Below, piece by piece: positions 1 to 5,602 of a stretch of 5,602 bases of DNA. The stretch's first letter is position 1; each line of letters begins with the position of its first letter. The notes under the pieces were generated by a model, which saw nothing but the letters and a program-made list of their open reading frames with translations, did no database searches and was not told the origin of the DNA. The translations under genes were made by a program, and so were the position numbers. Source of the stretch: Gammaproteobacteria bacterium (lineage in GTDB: Bacteria > Pseudomonadota > Gammaproteobacteria > Coxiellales > Coxiellaceae); assembly GCA_022600315.1 (NCBI GenBank), contig JAHZKQ010000035.1, forward strand, positions 1-5,602. Reading direction: 5' to 3'.

Positions 1-129
1 ACTGACCCGCATTATGCCGAACATCAAATGATGCATGTCATCACAAAAATACTGTGGCAGGCGCAGCAAACTCAACAATTACCGAGTGATGCTGAGTACC
101 TTGAAAAATTACAATCTCTAATTAAATAA
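1..129 (+). CDS. C-terminal end of an unidentified protein (partial, 42 codons visible)
   Basis: An open frame runs from the first base of the window to a TAA at 127-129 and encodes the last 42 residues of a protein whose start lies to the left. The visible part is hydrophilic and probably helical, rich in Gln and His (it includes AEHQMMHVITKILWQAQQ), and ends in a short helix-like tail, EYLEKLQSLIK. I do not recognise the family, and there is no membrane segment or motif to assign a function. It reads as real coding sequence because the frame stays open and its stop falls exactly at the end of the convergent neighbour, with the two 3' ends overlapping by 12 bp (118-129). No hairpin-type terminator is visible after it. 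Confidence 0.55.
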   Translation, partial: TDPHYAEHQMMHVITKILWQAQQTQQLPSDAEYLEKLQSLIK

Positions 130-816
130 TTCCTTATCAATTAATCGCTCACCATCAAATACGGTAAATGTTTTTTTATAAGTATTTTGATTCTCTAAAG
201 TTTCAACAAAGCACCAAGCGATATTTTCTCGTGACACCGTCCCAAAAGCATTCGACTGCCCTGGCTGTACTTTAACTCGCTTCGAAGCCAACTCTTGAGT
301 TAATAAACCAGCACGCAATATCGTATAGTTTAGACCAGACTCAATCAGTTTCTGTTCCGCCAATGCTTTAAGCTCAACATATTTTTTATAGGCTTCGCTC
401 TGAGCATTTTTCAATAGCCGATCGGGGGTCGATTGATTACGCTCAGCATAGTACGCCTGCATTTCTCCAATAAATTGCGTCTGTGTTTTACCGACATTAA
501 GCGAACTAATATATAAAAATCTTTTCGCGTTATTTTTTGCCGCCATGTCAACAACCTTAACCAAGCCTTGGTAATCGACTGCCTCGACATCTTGACCCGA
601 CGAACCTGCCACAAAAATAATGACATCAATATCACGATGAATATTTTTAATCGGCATTTTTAAATCAATCAGTACCGGCTCTGCGGCAAACTGTTCAATT
701 GAATCGGCTTGCTCCAGTTTTCTAATGGAACCTAATACCGTATGCTCGGTGCTGACCAAACAACGTAACACCTCCTGACCCACTTTGCCTGTGGCACCAA
801 TGACCAATATTTTCAT
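118..816 (-). CDS. Atypical SDR-family NAD(P)-binding protein (NAD(P)H-binding, YwnB/NmrA-like)
   Basis: This 232-residue cytoplasmic protein has a Rossmann fold of the atypical short-chain dehydrogenase group. The N-terminal strand MKILVIGATGKVG carries the dinucleotide-binding GxxGxxG motif (G7, G10, G13). The next strand ends in an acidic residue (VLIDL, about 48-52). A strand near 64-71 (DVIIFVAG) precedes the helix VDYQGLVKVVDMAAKNN. The strand RFLYISSL supplies Ser104/105, and YVELK at 146-150 matches YxxxK, followed by the typical SGLNYTILRAG (160-170). A catalytic Ser-Tyr-Lys set is therefore present, but the substrate cannot be predicted. NmrA-like members can instead act as redox sensors or as NAD(P)H-dependent epimerases or reductases. 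The ATG at 816 is preceded by TAGGA at 7-nt spacing, which supports this start. The gene lies 39 bp downstream of the porin gene on the same strand, with no terminator between, so cotranscription is likely. Confidence 0.88.
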   Translation of the reverse strand: MKILVIGATGKVGQEVLRCLVSTEHTVLGSIRKLEQADSIEQFAAEPVLIDLKMPIKNIHRDIDVIIFVAGSSGQDVEAVDYQGLVKVVDMAAKNNAKRFLYISSLNVGKTQTQFIGEMQAYYAERNQSTPDRLLKNAQSEAYKKYVELKALAEQKLIESGLNYTILRAGLLTQELASKRVKVQPGQSNAFGTVSRENIAWCFVETLENQNTYKKTFTVFDGERLIDKELFN

Positions 817-823
817 AGTTAAT

Positions 824-828
824 TCCTA
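824..828 (-). promoter_or_regulatory. Ribosome binding site of the SDR gene
   Basis: On the minus strand, TAGGA sits 7 nt before the ATG at 816. It fixes that start and shows the gene is translated independently of the upstream porin gene, which ends at 856. Confidence 0.6.
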
Positions 829-855
829 AAAAATGAAACACCTAATTACAATAGT

Positions 856-2313
856 CTAAAAATACACCCCAATCTGACCAATAATGGTATTACTGCTACC
901 TGGCCTGGCATTAATAACCGCCGTAGCATTACGACCATTGGCCGTGCCTGAAGCGTAATTTAAATCGTGGCGATACTCTAAAGATTCTTGAGTATCTTTC
1001 CAAATCGAGGTATTTAAAAACGTGCTAATACTATCTTGTGGTAAATTAAATCCCAAAGCCTGCCAAGTTCTGCCGTAAGCTACACCCCAAGACGTTGGCC
1101 AATGCCAAATATGAAACCCCCAATTAGCTTCAGTGTGTAACGCCATCGGCCAGGCACCGCGACCATTAAAAGAAAAATCACCGACATCAAAGCGTCGGGT
1201 TGCCATTAAGAATTCGGCTTTCATAGTTACTGGACCTAAACCTAGCACGCTATCAAAATCGACCGCCGGCACACGTCTAGCAATATCATTGCCGGTGGCC
1301 GTTGCCCCAAACCCACCGAAATTTCCAGCACGAGTTTGAATGCCATTGCCTTGCATACCTTGTGAATCCGCTAAATTAGTAATTCCACTTGCACCGATTC
1401 TATAAGTAATACGGTGCCTTAAATGCAAGGTATAATTAATATCGGCACCGCCTTGTTTAAACACCAAAACATTTTGCCCCATATTACCACTATAACCAAA
1501 TACAGCCATACGAAAACCATGCGTGCTTAAACCCAATAACGCTGTAGTAGTGCGCACTCGACCCATTGATTGAATTAATGGCGAACTAATCATACCAGAA
1601 CTATAATGCCCAAACGGTAAATACATTAAACCTACCGTGCCATACACTGGAAAATGATTTAAGTCACCAATATTTACAAAACCACGACGTAAATAAATCA
1701 TGCCGCGCGGATCACGACTACCACTGGAAACTGGAGTGTTATCGTAGTCCAAAGAAATAAAGGCATTCGCCCAATGGCCCGCAATGGCATTCACATCTAA
1801 TTGCGCGGTTGATAAGTTAATCCCTTCGCCACTCGCACTGGTCGGTGCCATGGTCGGGCGATTACCAAAAAATTCGTAAATCTGACCTTCAACACCGCCG
1901 CTAATTTCGACGATTGGACGCTTCATGCTAATGCCATGCTTCTCAAAATGCCTAACAAGTTTTGCGCGTTGTTTTAATAAAAATAAATCTTCGTTAATTG
2001 AAGAGGCTGAATATAAAAGATCATTTGGACTGAACTTTGATTCCAAACCCATCATAGGGGAAGTAGTCACCGTAACAAAATGTCCAAAACGGGTCATGCG
2101 AACATGGCGATGCTGTGGTGGCTTTGCGAGTTTGGGCGATTTCTTCTGCTTGGCAAGCTGATGCTTTAATGAAGCAACTTCCTTTTGCAACTGCTGCATT
2201 TGCAATTCAATGCGCTGCAACTGACGGGTTGAAATCGTATTAGTCGCCGCGTTAACTGGTAGCGAAGTGAATATTCCAACACCCATGAGTAAAATCATTA
2301 GATAGTAACGCAT
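856..2313 (-). CDS. LbtU-type outer-membrane siderophore porin (DUF3573-related)
   Basis: Predicted outer-membrane beta-barrel resembling Legionella LbtU (legiobactin uptake) and the related Francisella FslE/FupA proteins, which import iron or ferric siderophore without a TonB box. From the ATG at 2313 it is 485 residues. It has a signal peptide (MRYYLMILLMGVGIFTSLPVNA, cleavage after VNA), then a coiled coil at about 30-55 (LQRIELQMQQLQKEVASLKH), a basic Lys/His/Pro linker, and the conserved segment SSINEDLFLLKQRAKL. The rest is Gly- and aromatic-rich alternating strands ending in Phe (IGQIGVYF), as expected of a BamA-dependent barrel. A longer frame opens at ATG 2337 but would put eight charged residues (MEPVERDA) before the signal peptide and has no ribosome binding site. 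The ATG at 2313 has GAGAGG 6 nt upstream, so I prefer it. The substrate is unproven, and no Fur box is visible upstream. The family call rests on recognition, not a search. Confidence 0.8.
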   Translation of the reverse strand: MRYYLMILLMGVGIFTSLPVNAATNTISTRQLQRIELQMQQLQKEVASLKHQLAKQKKSPKLAKPPQHRHVRMTRFGHFVTVTTSPMMGLESKFSPNDLLYSASSINEDLFLLKQRAKLVRHFEKHGISMKRPIVEISGGVEGQIYEFFGNRPTMAPTSASGEGINLSTAQLDVNAIAGHWANAFISLDYDNTPVSSGSRDPRGMIYLRRGFVNIGDLNHFPVYGTVGLMYLPFGHYSSGMISSPLIQSMGRVRTTTALLGLSTHGFRMAVFGYSGNMGQNVLVFKQGGADINYTLHLRHRITYRIGASGITNLADSQGMQGNGIQTRAGNFGGFGATATGNDIARRVPAVDFDSVLGLGPVTMKAEFLMATRRFDVGDFSFNGRGAWPMALHTEANWGFHIWHWPTSWGVAYGRTWQALGFNLPQDSISTFLNTSIWKDTQESLEYRHDLNYASGTANGRNATAVINARPGSSNTIIGQIGVYF

Positions 2314-2319
2314 AGCATC

Positions 2320-2325
2320 CCTCTC
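2320..2325 (-). promoter_or_regulatory. Ribosome binding site that decides the porin start
   Basis: Read on the minus strand, GAGAGG lies 6 nt before the ATG at 2313. The alternative upstream ATG at 2337 is preceded by a T-rich stretch (GCTTTTTC) with no Shine-Dalgarno match. This favours the shorter protein, whose N-terminus is a standard signal peptide. Confidence 0.65.
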
Positions 2326-2341
2326 AACCGGCTCCATGAAA

Positions 2342-2354
2342 AAGCGATACTATA
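2342..2354 (-). promoter_or_regulatory. Candidate promoter -10 and start for the porin gene
   Basis: On the minus strand, TATAGT (2354 down to 2349) matches the sigma-70 -10 consensus at five of six positions. Transcription would begin near 2342, giving a leader of about 29 nt to the ATG at 2313, while the ATG at 2337 would lie only about 5 nt into the message. No convincing -35 hexamer is found at 16-18 nt spacing and there is no extended TGn, so an activator or another site may be involved. Confidence 0.35.
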
Positions 2355-2373
2355 CCGCAAGCCGCATAAACTT

Positions 2374-2389
2374 TGCTACAATGAAATCC
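2374..2389 (+). promoter_or_regulatory. Extended -10 promoter of pyrC
   Basis: TGCTACAAT at 2374-2382 is a TGn element joined to TACAAT (five of six consensus bases), the pattern of an extended -10 sigma-70 promoter, which needs little -35 contact. The hexamer at the normal -35 position (about 2354-2359) is poor. Transcription would start near 2389-2390, leaving a leader of about 23 nt before the pyrC ATG at 2412. The position is inferred from sequence only. Confidence 0.5.
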
Positions 2390-2411
2390 ACGAAACCAAT
2401 TGATTTTCCTT

Positions 2412-3458
2412 ATGCAAACATTAAAATTCACTCAACCCGACGATTGGCATTGCCATCTGCGCGATAATCAAGCACTGGCACGCACCGTAGCCGATAGCGC
2501 TGCCTGTTTTGGGCGTGCCATTGTGATGCCAAATCTAATACCACCCATCACCAGCATTGATGCTGCCAACGCTTATCGACAACGAATTCTGCGATCCATT
2601 CCAGATGGTGCAAATTTTAGCCCATTGATGACCTTATATCTTACCGATACAATCAACACAGCAACATTAAAGGCTGCCAAAGCTAGCGAGTTTATTAACG
2701 CGGTAAAACTCTATCCAGCTGGTGCTACCACACACTCCAATGCCGGCATTAAAAATATTAAAAAAGCTTATCACTTGTTTGAAGTACTGGAAAAGATTCA
2801 ACTGCCGTTATTAATTCATGCTGAAGTTAACGATGCCAAGGTCAAACCTGCCGATCGAGAAGCCGTTTTTATCGATCAGTACCTACAGGACTTGCGTCAG
2901 CAATTCCCCACTTTGAAAATTGTTTTTGAACATGCCTCAACTAAACTTGCTATCGAATTTGTCAATGACCATAAAAATATCGCCGCCACCATTACGCCAC
3001 AGCATTTATTGTTAACTCGTGATGATTTATACCAAGACGGCTTTAATCCACACCGTTACTGCCTTCCAGTTGTTAAAACCAATCAAGATCGTGAAGCACT
3101 CATTAAAGCTGCCACTTCCGGACACGACAAATTCTTTCTTGGTACCGATAGCGCACCGCATACAATAGCCGATAAAGCCTCTGAATGTTGCGCTGCTGGA
3201 ATTTACAATACCCCCGTGGCACTAGCGATTTACGCAGAAATATTTGAACAAGCAAGCGCCCTAAATAAACTCGAAAAATTTGCCAGCCTCAATGGCGCGA
3301 AATTTTATGAATTAAAAATTAATTCGGCACAAATTGAATTAATTAAAAAACCTTGGCAAGTGCCACACAACTTGCCCTTCATGCAAAGTCAAGTTGTGCC
3401 ACTCTTAGCCGGCCAAACTTTACAATGGCAATTAAACCACGGATATCCACATGACTGA
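2412..3458 (+). CDS. pyrC: Dihydroorotase (class II, homodimeric type)
   Basis: PyrC cyclises N-carbamoyl-L-aspartate to dihydroorotate, the third step of de novo UMP synthesis, in the cytoplasm. From the ATG at 2412 the protein has 348 residues, the same length as E. coli PyrC. All binuclear-zinc ligands are visible: H13 and H15 in DDWHCHLRD, the lysine that is carboxylated (K99 in AVKLYPAGATT), H136 (LLIHAE), H174 (FEHAST) and D246 (GTDSAPH). Substrate residues R17, N41 (MPNL) and H250 are also present, and PAGATTHSN corresponds to the mobile active-site loop. The frame extends back to a TTG at 2400, but the N-terminus starting MQTLKFTQPDDWH aligns with the family, so the ATG is preferred. 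Neither start has a clear Shine-Dalgarno. The 3' end overlaps rnt by 8 bp, implying translational coupling. Confidence 0.96.
   Translation: MQTLKFTQPDDWHCHLRDNQALARTVADSAACFGRAIVMPNLIPPITSIDAANAYRQRILRSIPDGANFSPLMTLYLTDTINTATLKAAKASEFINAVKLYPAGATTHSNAGIKNIKKAYHLFEVLEKIQLPLLIHAEVNDAKVKPADREAVFIDQYLQDLRQQFPTLKIVFEHASTKLAIEFVNDHKNIAATITPQHLLLTRDDLYQDGFNPHRYCLPVVKTNQDREALIKAATSGHDKFFLGTDSAPHTIADKASECCAAGIYNTPVALAIYAEIFEQASALNKLEKFASLNGAKFYELKINSAQIELIKKPWQVPHNLPFMQSQVVPLLAGQTLQWQLNHGYPHD
3366..3398 (+). repeat. 9-bp perfect inverted repeat inside the 3' end of pyrC
   Basis: CACAACTTG at 3366-3374 is the exact reverse complement of CAAGTTGTG at 3390-3398, separated by 15 nt. In the message this could fold into a moderate hairpin about 50 nt before the rnt start. 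It lies wholly in coding sequence (encoding residues around PHNLPFMQSQVV) and has no T-run after it, so it is not an intrinsic terminator. One such repeat is not far from chance expectation for a window of this size. Confidence 0.4.
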
Positions 3459-4053
3459 TACAGAAACATTAATGAAAAAACGCTTCGATGGTTATTTACC
3501 CGTAGTACTGGATGTAGAAACCGGCGGCTTAGACCCTATAAAAAATGCTTTGCTTGAGGTTGCTGCCGTGACAGTGGATTTTAATGCGCAAGCTGAGCTA
3601 CAAATTAGAGAGCATTTTTCAACTCATGTGGAAGCTTTTAAGGGTGCTAAACTCAACCCTCAATCAATGGAAATTAATAAAATTGATCCAGACCATCCAT
3701 TTCGCTTTGCTATGTCAGAGGCAAAAGCTCTAACTGAACTGTTTAATTTTGTTAGTCAAGCATTAATTGAAACCGATTGTCGCCGAGCTATCTTAGTTGG
3801 TCATAACGCGCATTTTGATTTAAGTTTTATTCTAGCCGCCTGCCAACGCTGTCAACTGGAAAGTCCATTTCATTCATTTACCGTATTTGACACGGCAACC
3901 TTAGGTGGTTTAGCTTATGGCAAAACGGTGCTGGCAAAAATATTAAAAAAAGCTGGAATTGCATTTGATAAAAATCAGGCACACTCTGCGCTTTATGATG
4001 CCCAAAAAACCGCAGAATTATTCTGCCAAATTATTAATCGTGATCCTGGATAA
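3451..4053 (+). CDS. rnt: Ribonuclease T (DEDDh 3'-5' exoribonuclease)
   Basis: RNase T trims the 3' ends of tRNA, 5S and 23S rRNA and other stable RNAs, and removes the terminal A in tRNA-CCA turnover. It acts as a cytoplasmic homodimer with two Mg ions. The protein is 200 residues (E. coli about 215). The DEDDh catalytic set is complete: D21 and E23 in VLDVETGG (Exo I), D123 in GHNAHFDLSF (Exo II), and H178 and D183 in AHSALYDAQKTAELF (Exo III). The segment FDTATLGGLAYGKTVL is characteristic of RNase T rather than the DnaQ epsilon subunit or oligoribonuclease. Basic residues K9-K10-R11 and R111-R112 probably belong to the RNA-binding patches. The start ATG at 3451 overlaps the pyrC stop in ATGACTGA, with only GGA as a weak ribosome site, so translation is probably coupled to pyrC. 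An in-frame ATG at 3472 is a less likely start. Confidence 0.95.
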   Translation: MTDTETLMKKRFDGYLPVVLDVETGGLDPIKNALLEVAAVTVDFNAQAELQIREHFSTHVEAFKGAKLNPQSMEINKIDPDHPFRFAMSEAKALTELFNFVSQALIETDCRRAILVGHNAHFDLSFILAACQRCQLESPFHSFTVFDTATLGGLAYGKTVLAKILKKAGIAFDKNQAHSALYDAQKTAELFCQIINRDPG

Positions 4054-4060
4054 CTAACAC

Positions 4061-4065
4061 AAGGA
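4061..4065 (+). promoter_or_regulatory. Strong ribosome binding site of the catalase gene
   Basis: AAGGA lies 7 nt before the ATG at 4073, inside the 19-bp gap after rnt. It is the clearest ribosome site on the plus strand, in contrast to the weak or absent ones for pyrC and rnt, suggesting that catalase is made at a higher level from a shared message. Confidence 0.7.
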
Positions 4066-4072
4066 AATTAAA

Positions 4073-5527
4073 ATGCCAAATAAATTAACCACTACTAACG
4101 GCGCTGATATCAATGATGATCAAAATAGCCTGACCGCTGGCGAGCGCGGTCCCGTATTGATCCAAGATTGGCCACTGCTTGAAAAGTTAGCACATTTTAA
4201 CCGTGAACGTATTCCAGAGCGTGTAGTGCATGCCAAAGGCACCGGCGCTTACGGAACGTTTACTTTAAGTAAAGATTTATCAGATTACACCATCGCTGAT
4301 TATTTATGTGACACCAACAAAAAAACCGAAGTGTTTTTACGCTTTTCAACCGTTGGTGGTGAGATGGGTTCTGCCGATGCAGAACGTGATCCGCGTGGTT
4401 TTGCCGTGAAATTTTATACCAAGCAAGGCAATCACGATGTAGTTGGAAATAATACTCCGGTATTTTTCTTACGTGACCCTAGCAAATTTCCTGACTTTAT
4501 CCATACTCAAAAACGCAACCCTCAAACAAACTTAAAAGACGCTGAAGCTATGTGGGACTTTTGGTCTTTAAATCCACAAGCCATGCATCAGGTCACCATT
4601 TTATTTTCCGATCGTGGTGTTCCGCAAGATTACCGCCATATGAACGGTTACGGTTCGCATACTTTTTCACTATGGAATAAAAACGGCGAACGGTTTTGGG
4701 TGAAATGGCATTTTAAAACTTTACAAGGCATTAAAAATTTAACCAATGAACAAGCCGCAAAAATAAAAAGCGAAGATCCTGATCATGCCCAACGTGACTT
4801 AGTCGACGCCATTAATCGCGGTGATTTCCCTAAATGGCGCGTGCATTTGCAAATCATGCCAGAAGCGGATGCCGAGAAATATGCCATTCATCCATTTGAT
4901 TTAACTAAAGTCTGGCCACACAGTGATTATCCACTGATTGAAATTGGCATCTTAGAATTAAATCGCAATGTTGAAAACTATTTTTCTGAAACCGAACAAT
5001 CAGCTTTTTCACCGAGTAATTTAATTCCTGGTATTGGCGCCTCCCCCGATAAAATGCTACAAGCTAGATTATTTAGCTATCCCGATACCCAGCGCTATCG
5101 ATTAGGTGCAAACTATAATGATCTGCCAGTGAATTGCCCGCATGCAGTAAAAGTCGACAACTACCAACGCGGTGGTTGCATGGCCGGTACCTATAACGCT
5201 TTCACCAAAGAATTAAATGTTAGCGGCACAAGTCATGAAAATTATGGTCCCAACAGTAAAAATGGTCCCGCAGAAAACCCCGCAGTCAAAGAGCCGCCAT
5301 TACGGGTTGATGGTGATGCCGATCGCTACGATCATCGCAATAATGCTGACGATTATTCTCAAGCTGGAAATTTATATCGCATTATGAGTGAAGAGCAAAA
5401 AGAGCAACTCACCCAAAATATTGCCGATAGCCTGCGTAATGTCTCGAACGACGTTAAAAAACGCATGCTGGAACATTTTGCGAAATGCGATGCGGATTAT
5501 GGTAAACGAATAAAAAATAAATTATAA
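4073..5527 (+). CDS. Monofunctional heme catalase, small-subunit (clade 3) type
   Basis: It converts two H2O2 to water and O2 in the cytoplasm, as a heme b tetramer. Its 484 residues match the small-subunit clade 3 group (e.g. Proteus mirabilis catalase), without the C-terminal flavodoxin-like domain of large-subunit KatE. The distal active site is complete: H53 in the signature [20 protein letters not shown] (43-61), S92 ([10 protein letters not shown]) and N126 (VGNNTPVFF). The proximal heme signature RLFSYPDTQ (332-340) supplies Y336 and R332. H172, S179 and R181 in [11 protein letters not shown] correspond to NADPH-binding residues of the bovine enzyme. There is no signal peptide. The gene follows rnt by 19 bp with its own strong ribosome site, so it is probably cotranscribed with pyrC-rnt, although a peroxide-responsive internal promoter cannot be excluded; I see no clear one. 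The symbol (katA or katB) cannot be chosen from sequence alone. Confidence 0.96.
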   Translation: MPNKLTTTNGADINDDQNSLTAGERGPVLIQDWPLLEKLAHFNRERIPERVVHAKGTGAYGTFTLSKDLSDYTIADYLCDTNKKTEVFLRFSTVGGEMGSADAERDPRGFAVKFYTKQGNHDVVGNNTPVFFLRDPSKFPDFIHTQKRNPQTNLKDAEAMWDFWSLNPQAMHQVTILFSDRGVPQDYRHMNGYGSHTFSLWNKNGERFWVKWHFKTLQGIKNLTNEQAAKIKSEDPDHAQRDLVDAINRGDFPKWRVHLQIMPEADAEKYAIHPFDLTKVWPHSDYPLIEIGILELNRNVENYFSETEQSAFSPSNLIPGIGASPDKMLQARLFSYPDTQRYRLGANYNDLPVNCPHAVKVDNYQRGGCMAGTYNAFTKELNVSGTSHENYGPNSKNGPAENPAVKEPPLRVDGDADRYDHRNNADDYSQAGNLYRIMSEEQKEQLTQNIADSLRNVSNDVKKRMLEHFAKCDADYGKRIKNKL

Positions 5528-5602
5528 AAACTCAAAGAAATTTTTACACGTAAACTTGACGCCGATGCGCTGCGGGCATAACAAAGACCAAGCTCTTTCT
5601 CC
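5528..5602 (+). other. Intergenic tail without a supportable gene or clear terminator
   Basis: The 75 bp after the catalase stop begin AT-rich and turn distinctly G+C-rich from about 5549 to 5580 (GACGCCGATGCGCTGCGGGC). A small stem, AAAGA (5583-5587) with TCTTT (5594-5598) around a 6-nt loop, lies near the right edge but is too short to call a terminator. Short frames remain open at the edge on both strands, and none has a start, ribosome site or recognisable protein. Confidence 0.4.

Noticed and set aside
411..635. A 74-codon minus-strand frame inside the SDR gene
   Set aside because: It lies out of frame in a gene with clear Rossmann and YxxxK motifs, and has no ribosome site or recognisable protein features.
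1133..1339. A 68-codon plus-strand frame antisense to the porin gene
   Set aside because: It is a shadow of the barrel-coding sequence, with low-complexity Pro/Ala/Lys content and no ribosome site.
1925..2161. A 78-codon plus-strand frame antisense to the N-terminal part of the porin gene
   Set aside because: It is Cys- and Phe-rich antisense to the coding strand, with no initiation signals. The opposite strand has a convincing coiled coil and conserved family segment.
2314..2411. A Fur box controlling the porin
   Set aside because: Legionella lbtU-type genes would be expected to be iron-regulated, but no GATAAT-type repeat or 7-1-7 Fur-like palindrome is recognisable in the intergenic region.
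2400..2411. TTG start for pyrC four codons upstream of the ATG
   Set aside because: It has no ribosome site, and the ATG at 2412 gives the family-typical N-terminus and exactly 348 residues.
3309..3325. Palindrome GAATTA-TAATTC near the pyrC 3' end
   Set aside because: It is a short A+T-only stem inside coding sequence and is expected by chance in this base composition.
5583..5598. Hairpin AAAGA/TCTTT as the catalase terminator
   Set aside because: Its 5-bp A+T-rich stem lacks a G+C core, and the following bases (CTCC) are not a T-run. The real terminator may lie beyond the window.
1..5602. CRISPR array, tRNA, insertion sequence, prophage or defence genes
   Set aside because: There are no regularly spaced repeats, cloverleaf-like sequences, terminal inverted repeats or transposase motifs, and nearly all the sequence is accounted for by intact housekeeping or accessory genes.

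Overview
The window looks like ordinary chromosome from an AT-leaning gammaproteobacterium, most likely from or near the Legionellales (Legionella, Coxiella, Aquicella-type relatives). The main clue is a LbtU-type (DUF3573-related) outer-membrane siderophore porin, a family best known from Legionella and Francisella. The pyrC-rnt gene pair also fits gammaproteobacteria. This placement is inferred from protein family resemblance, not from a search.

Layout. Positions 1-129 (+) hold the last 42 codons of an unidentified gene. It converges on, and overlaps by 12 bp, an atypical SDR-type NAD(P)-binding protein (118-816, -). Just upstream of that on the same strand, 39 bp away, is the LbtU-type porin (856-2313, -). 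These two minus-strand genes probably form a transcription unit read from the divergent intergenic region 2314-2411. In the other direction that region drives pyrC (2412-3458, +; dihydroorotase), rnt (3451-4053, +; ribonuclease T, overlapping pyrC by 8 bp) and a monofunctional small-subunit heme catalase (4073-5527, +; 19 bp after rnt). The last 75 bp (5528-5602) contain no supportable gene.

How they fit together. The plus-strand cluster joins pyrimidine synthesis (PyrC), RNA 3'-end maturation (RNase T) and hydrogen peroxide removal (catalase). The spacing suggests one transcript, with the catalase given the only strong ribosome binding site of the three. The minus-strand unit combines probable ferric-siderophore import with a small NAD(P)-binding protein of unknown substrate. 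All catalytic residues I could check in PyrC, RNase T and the catalase are present, and all the complete genes look intact.

I found no CRISPR array, tRNA or rRNA gene, insertion sequence, phage gene or toxin-antitoxin pair, and nothing that convincingly represents a new system. The points most worth checking are the pyrC-rnt-catalase arrangement, the back-to-back promoters at 2338-2400, and two gene starts that should be moved inward (lbtU-like porin and pyrC).
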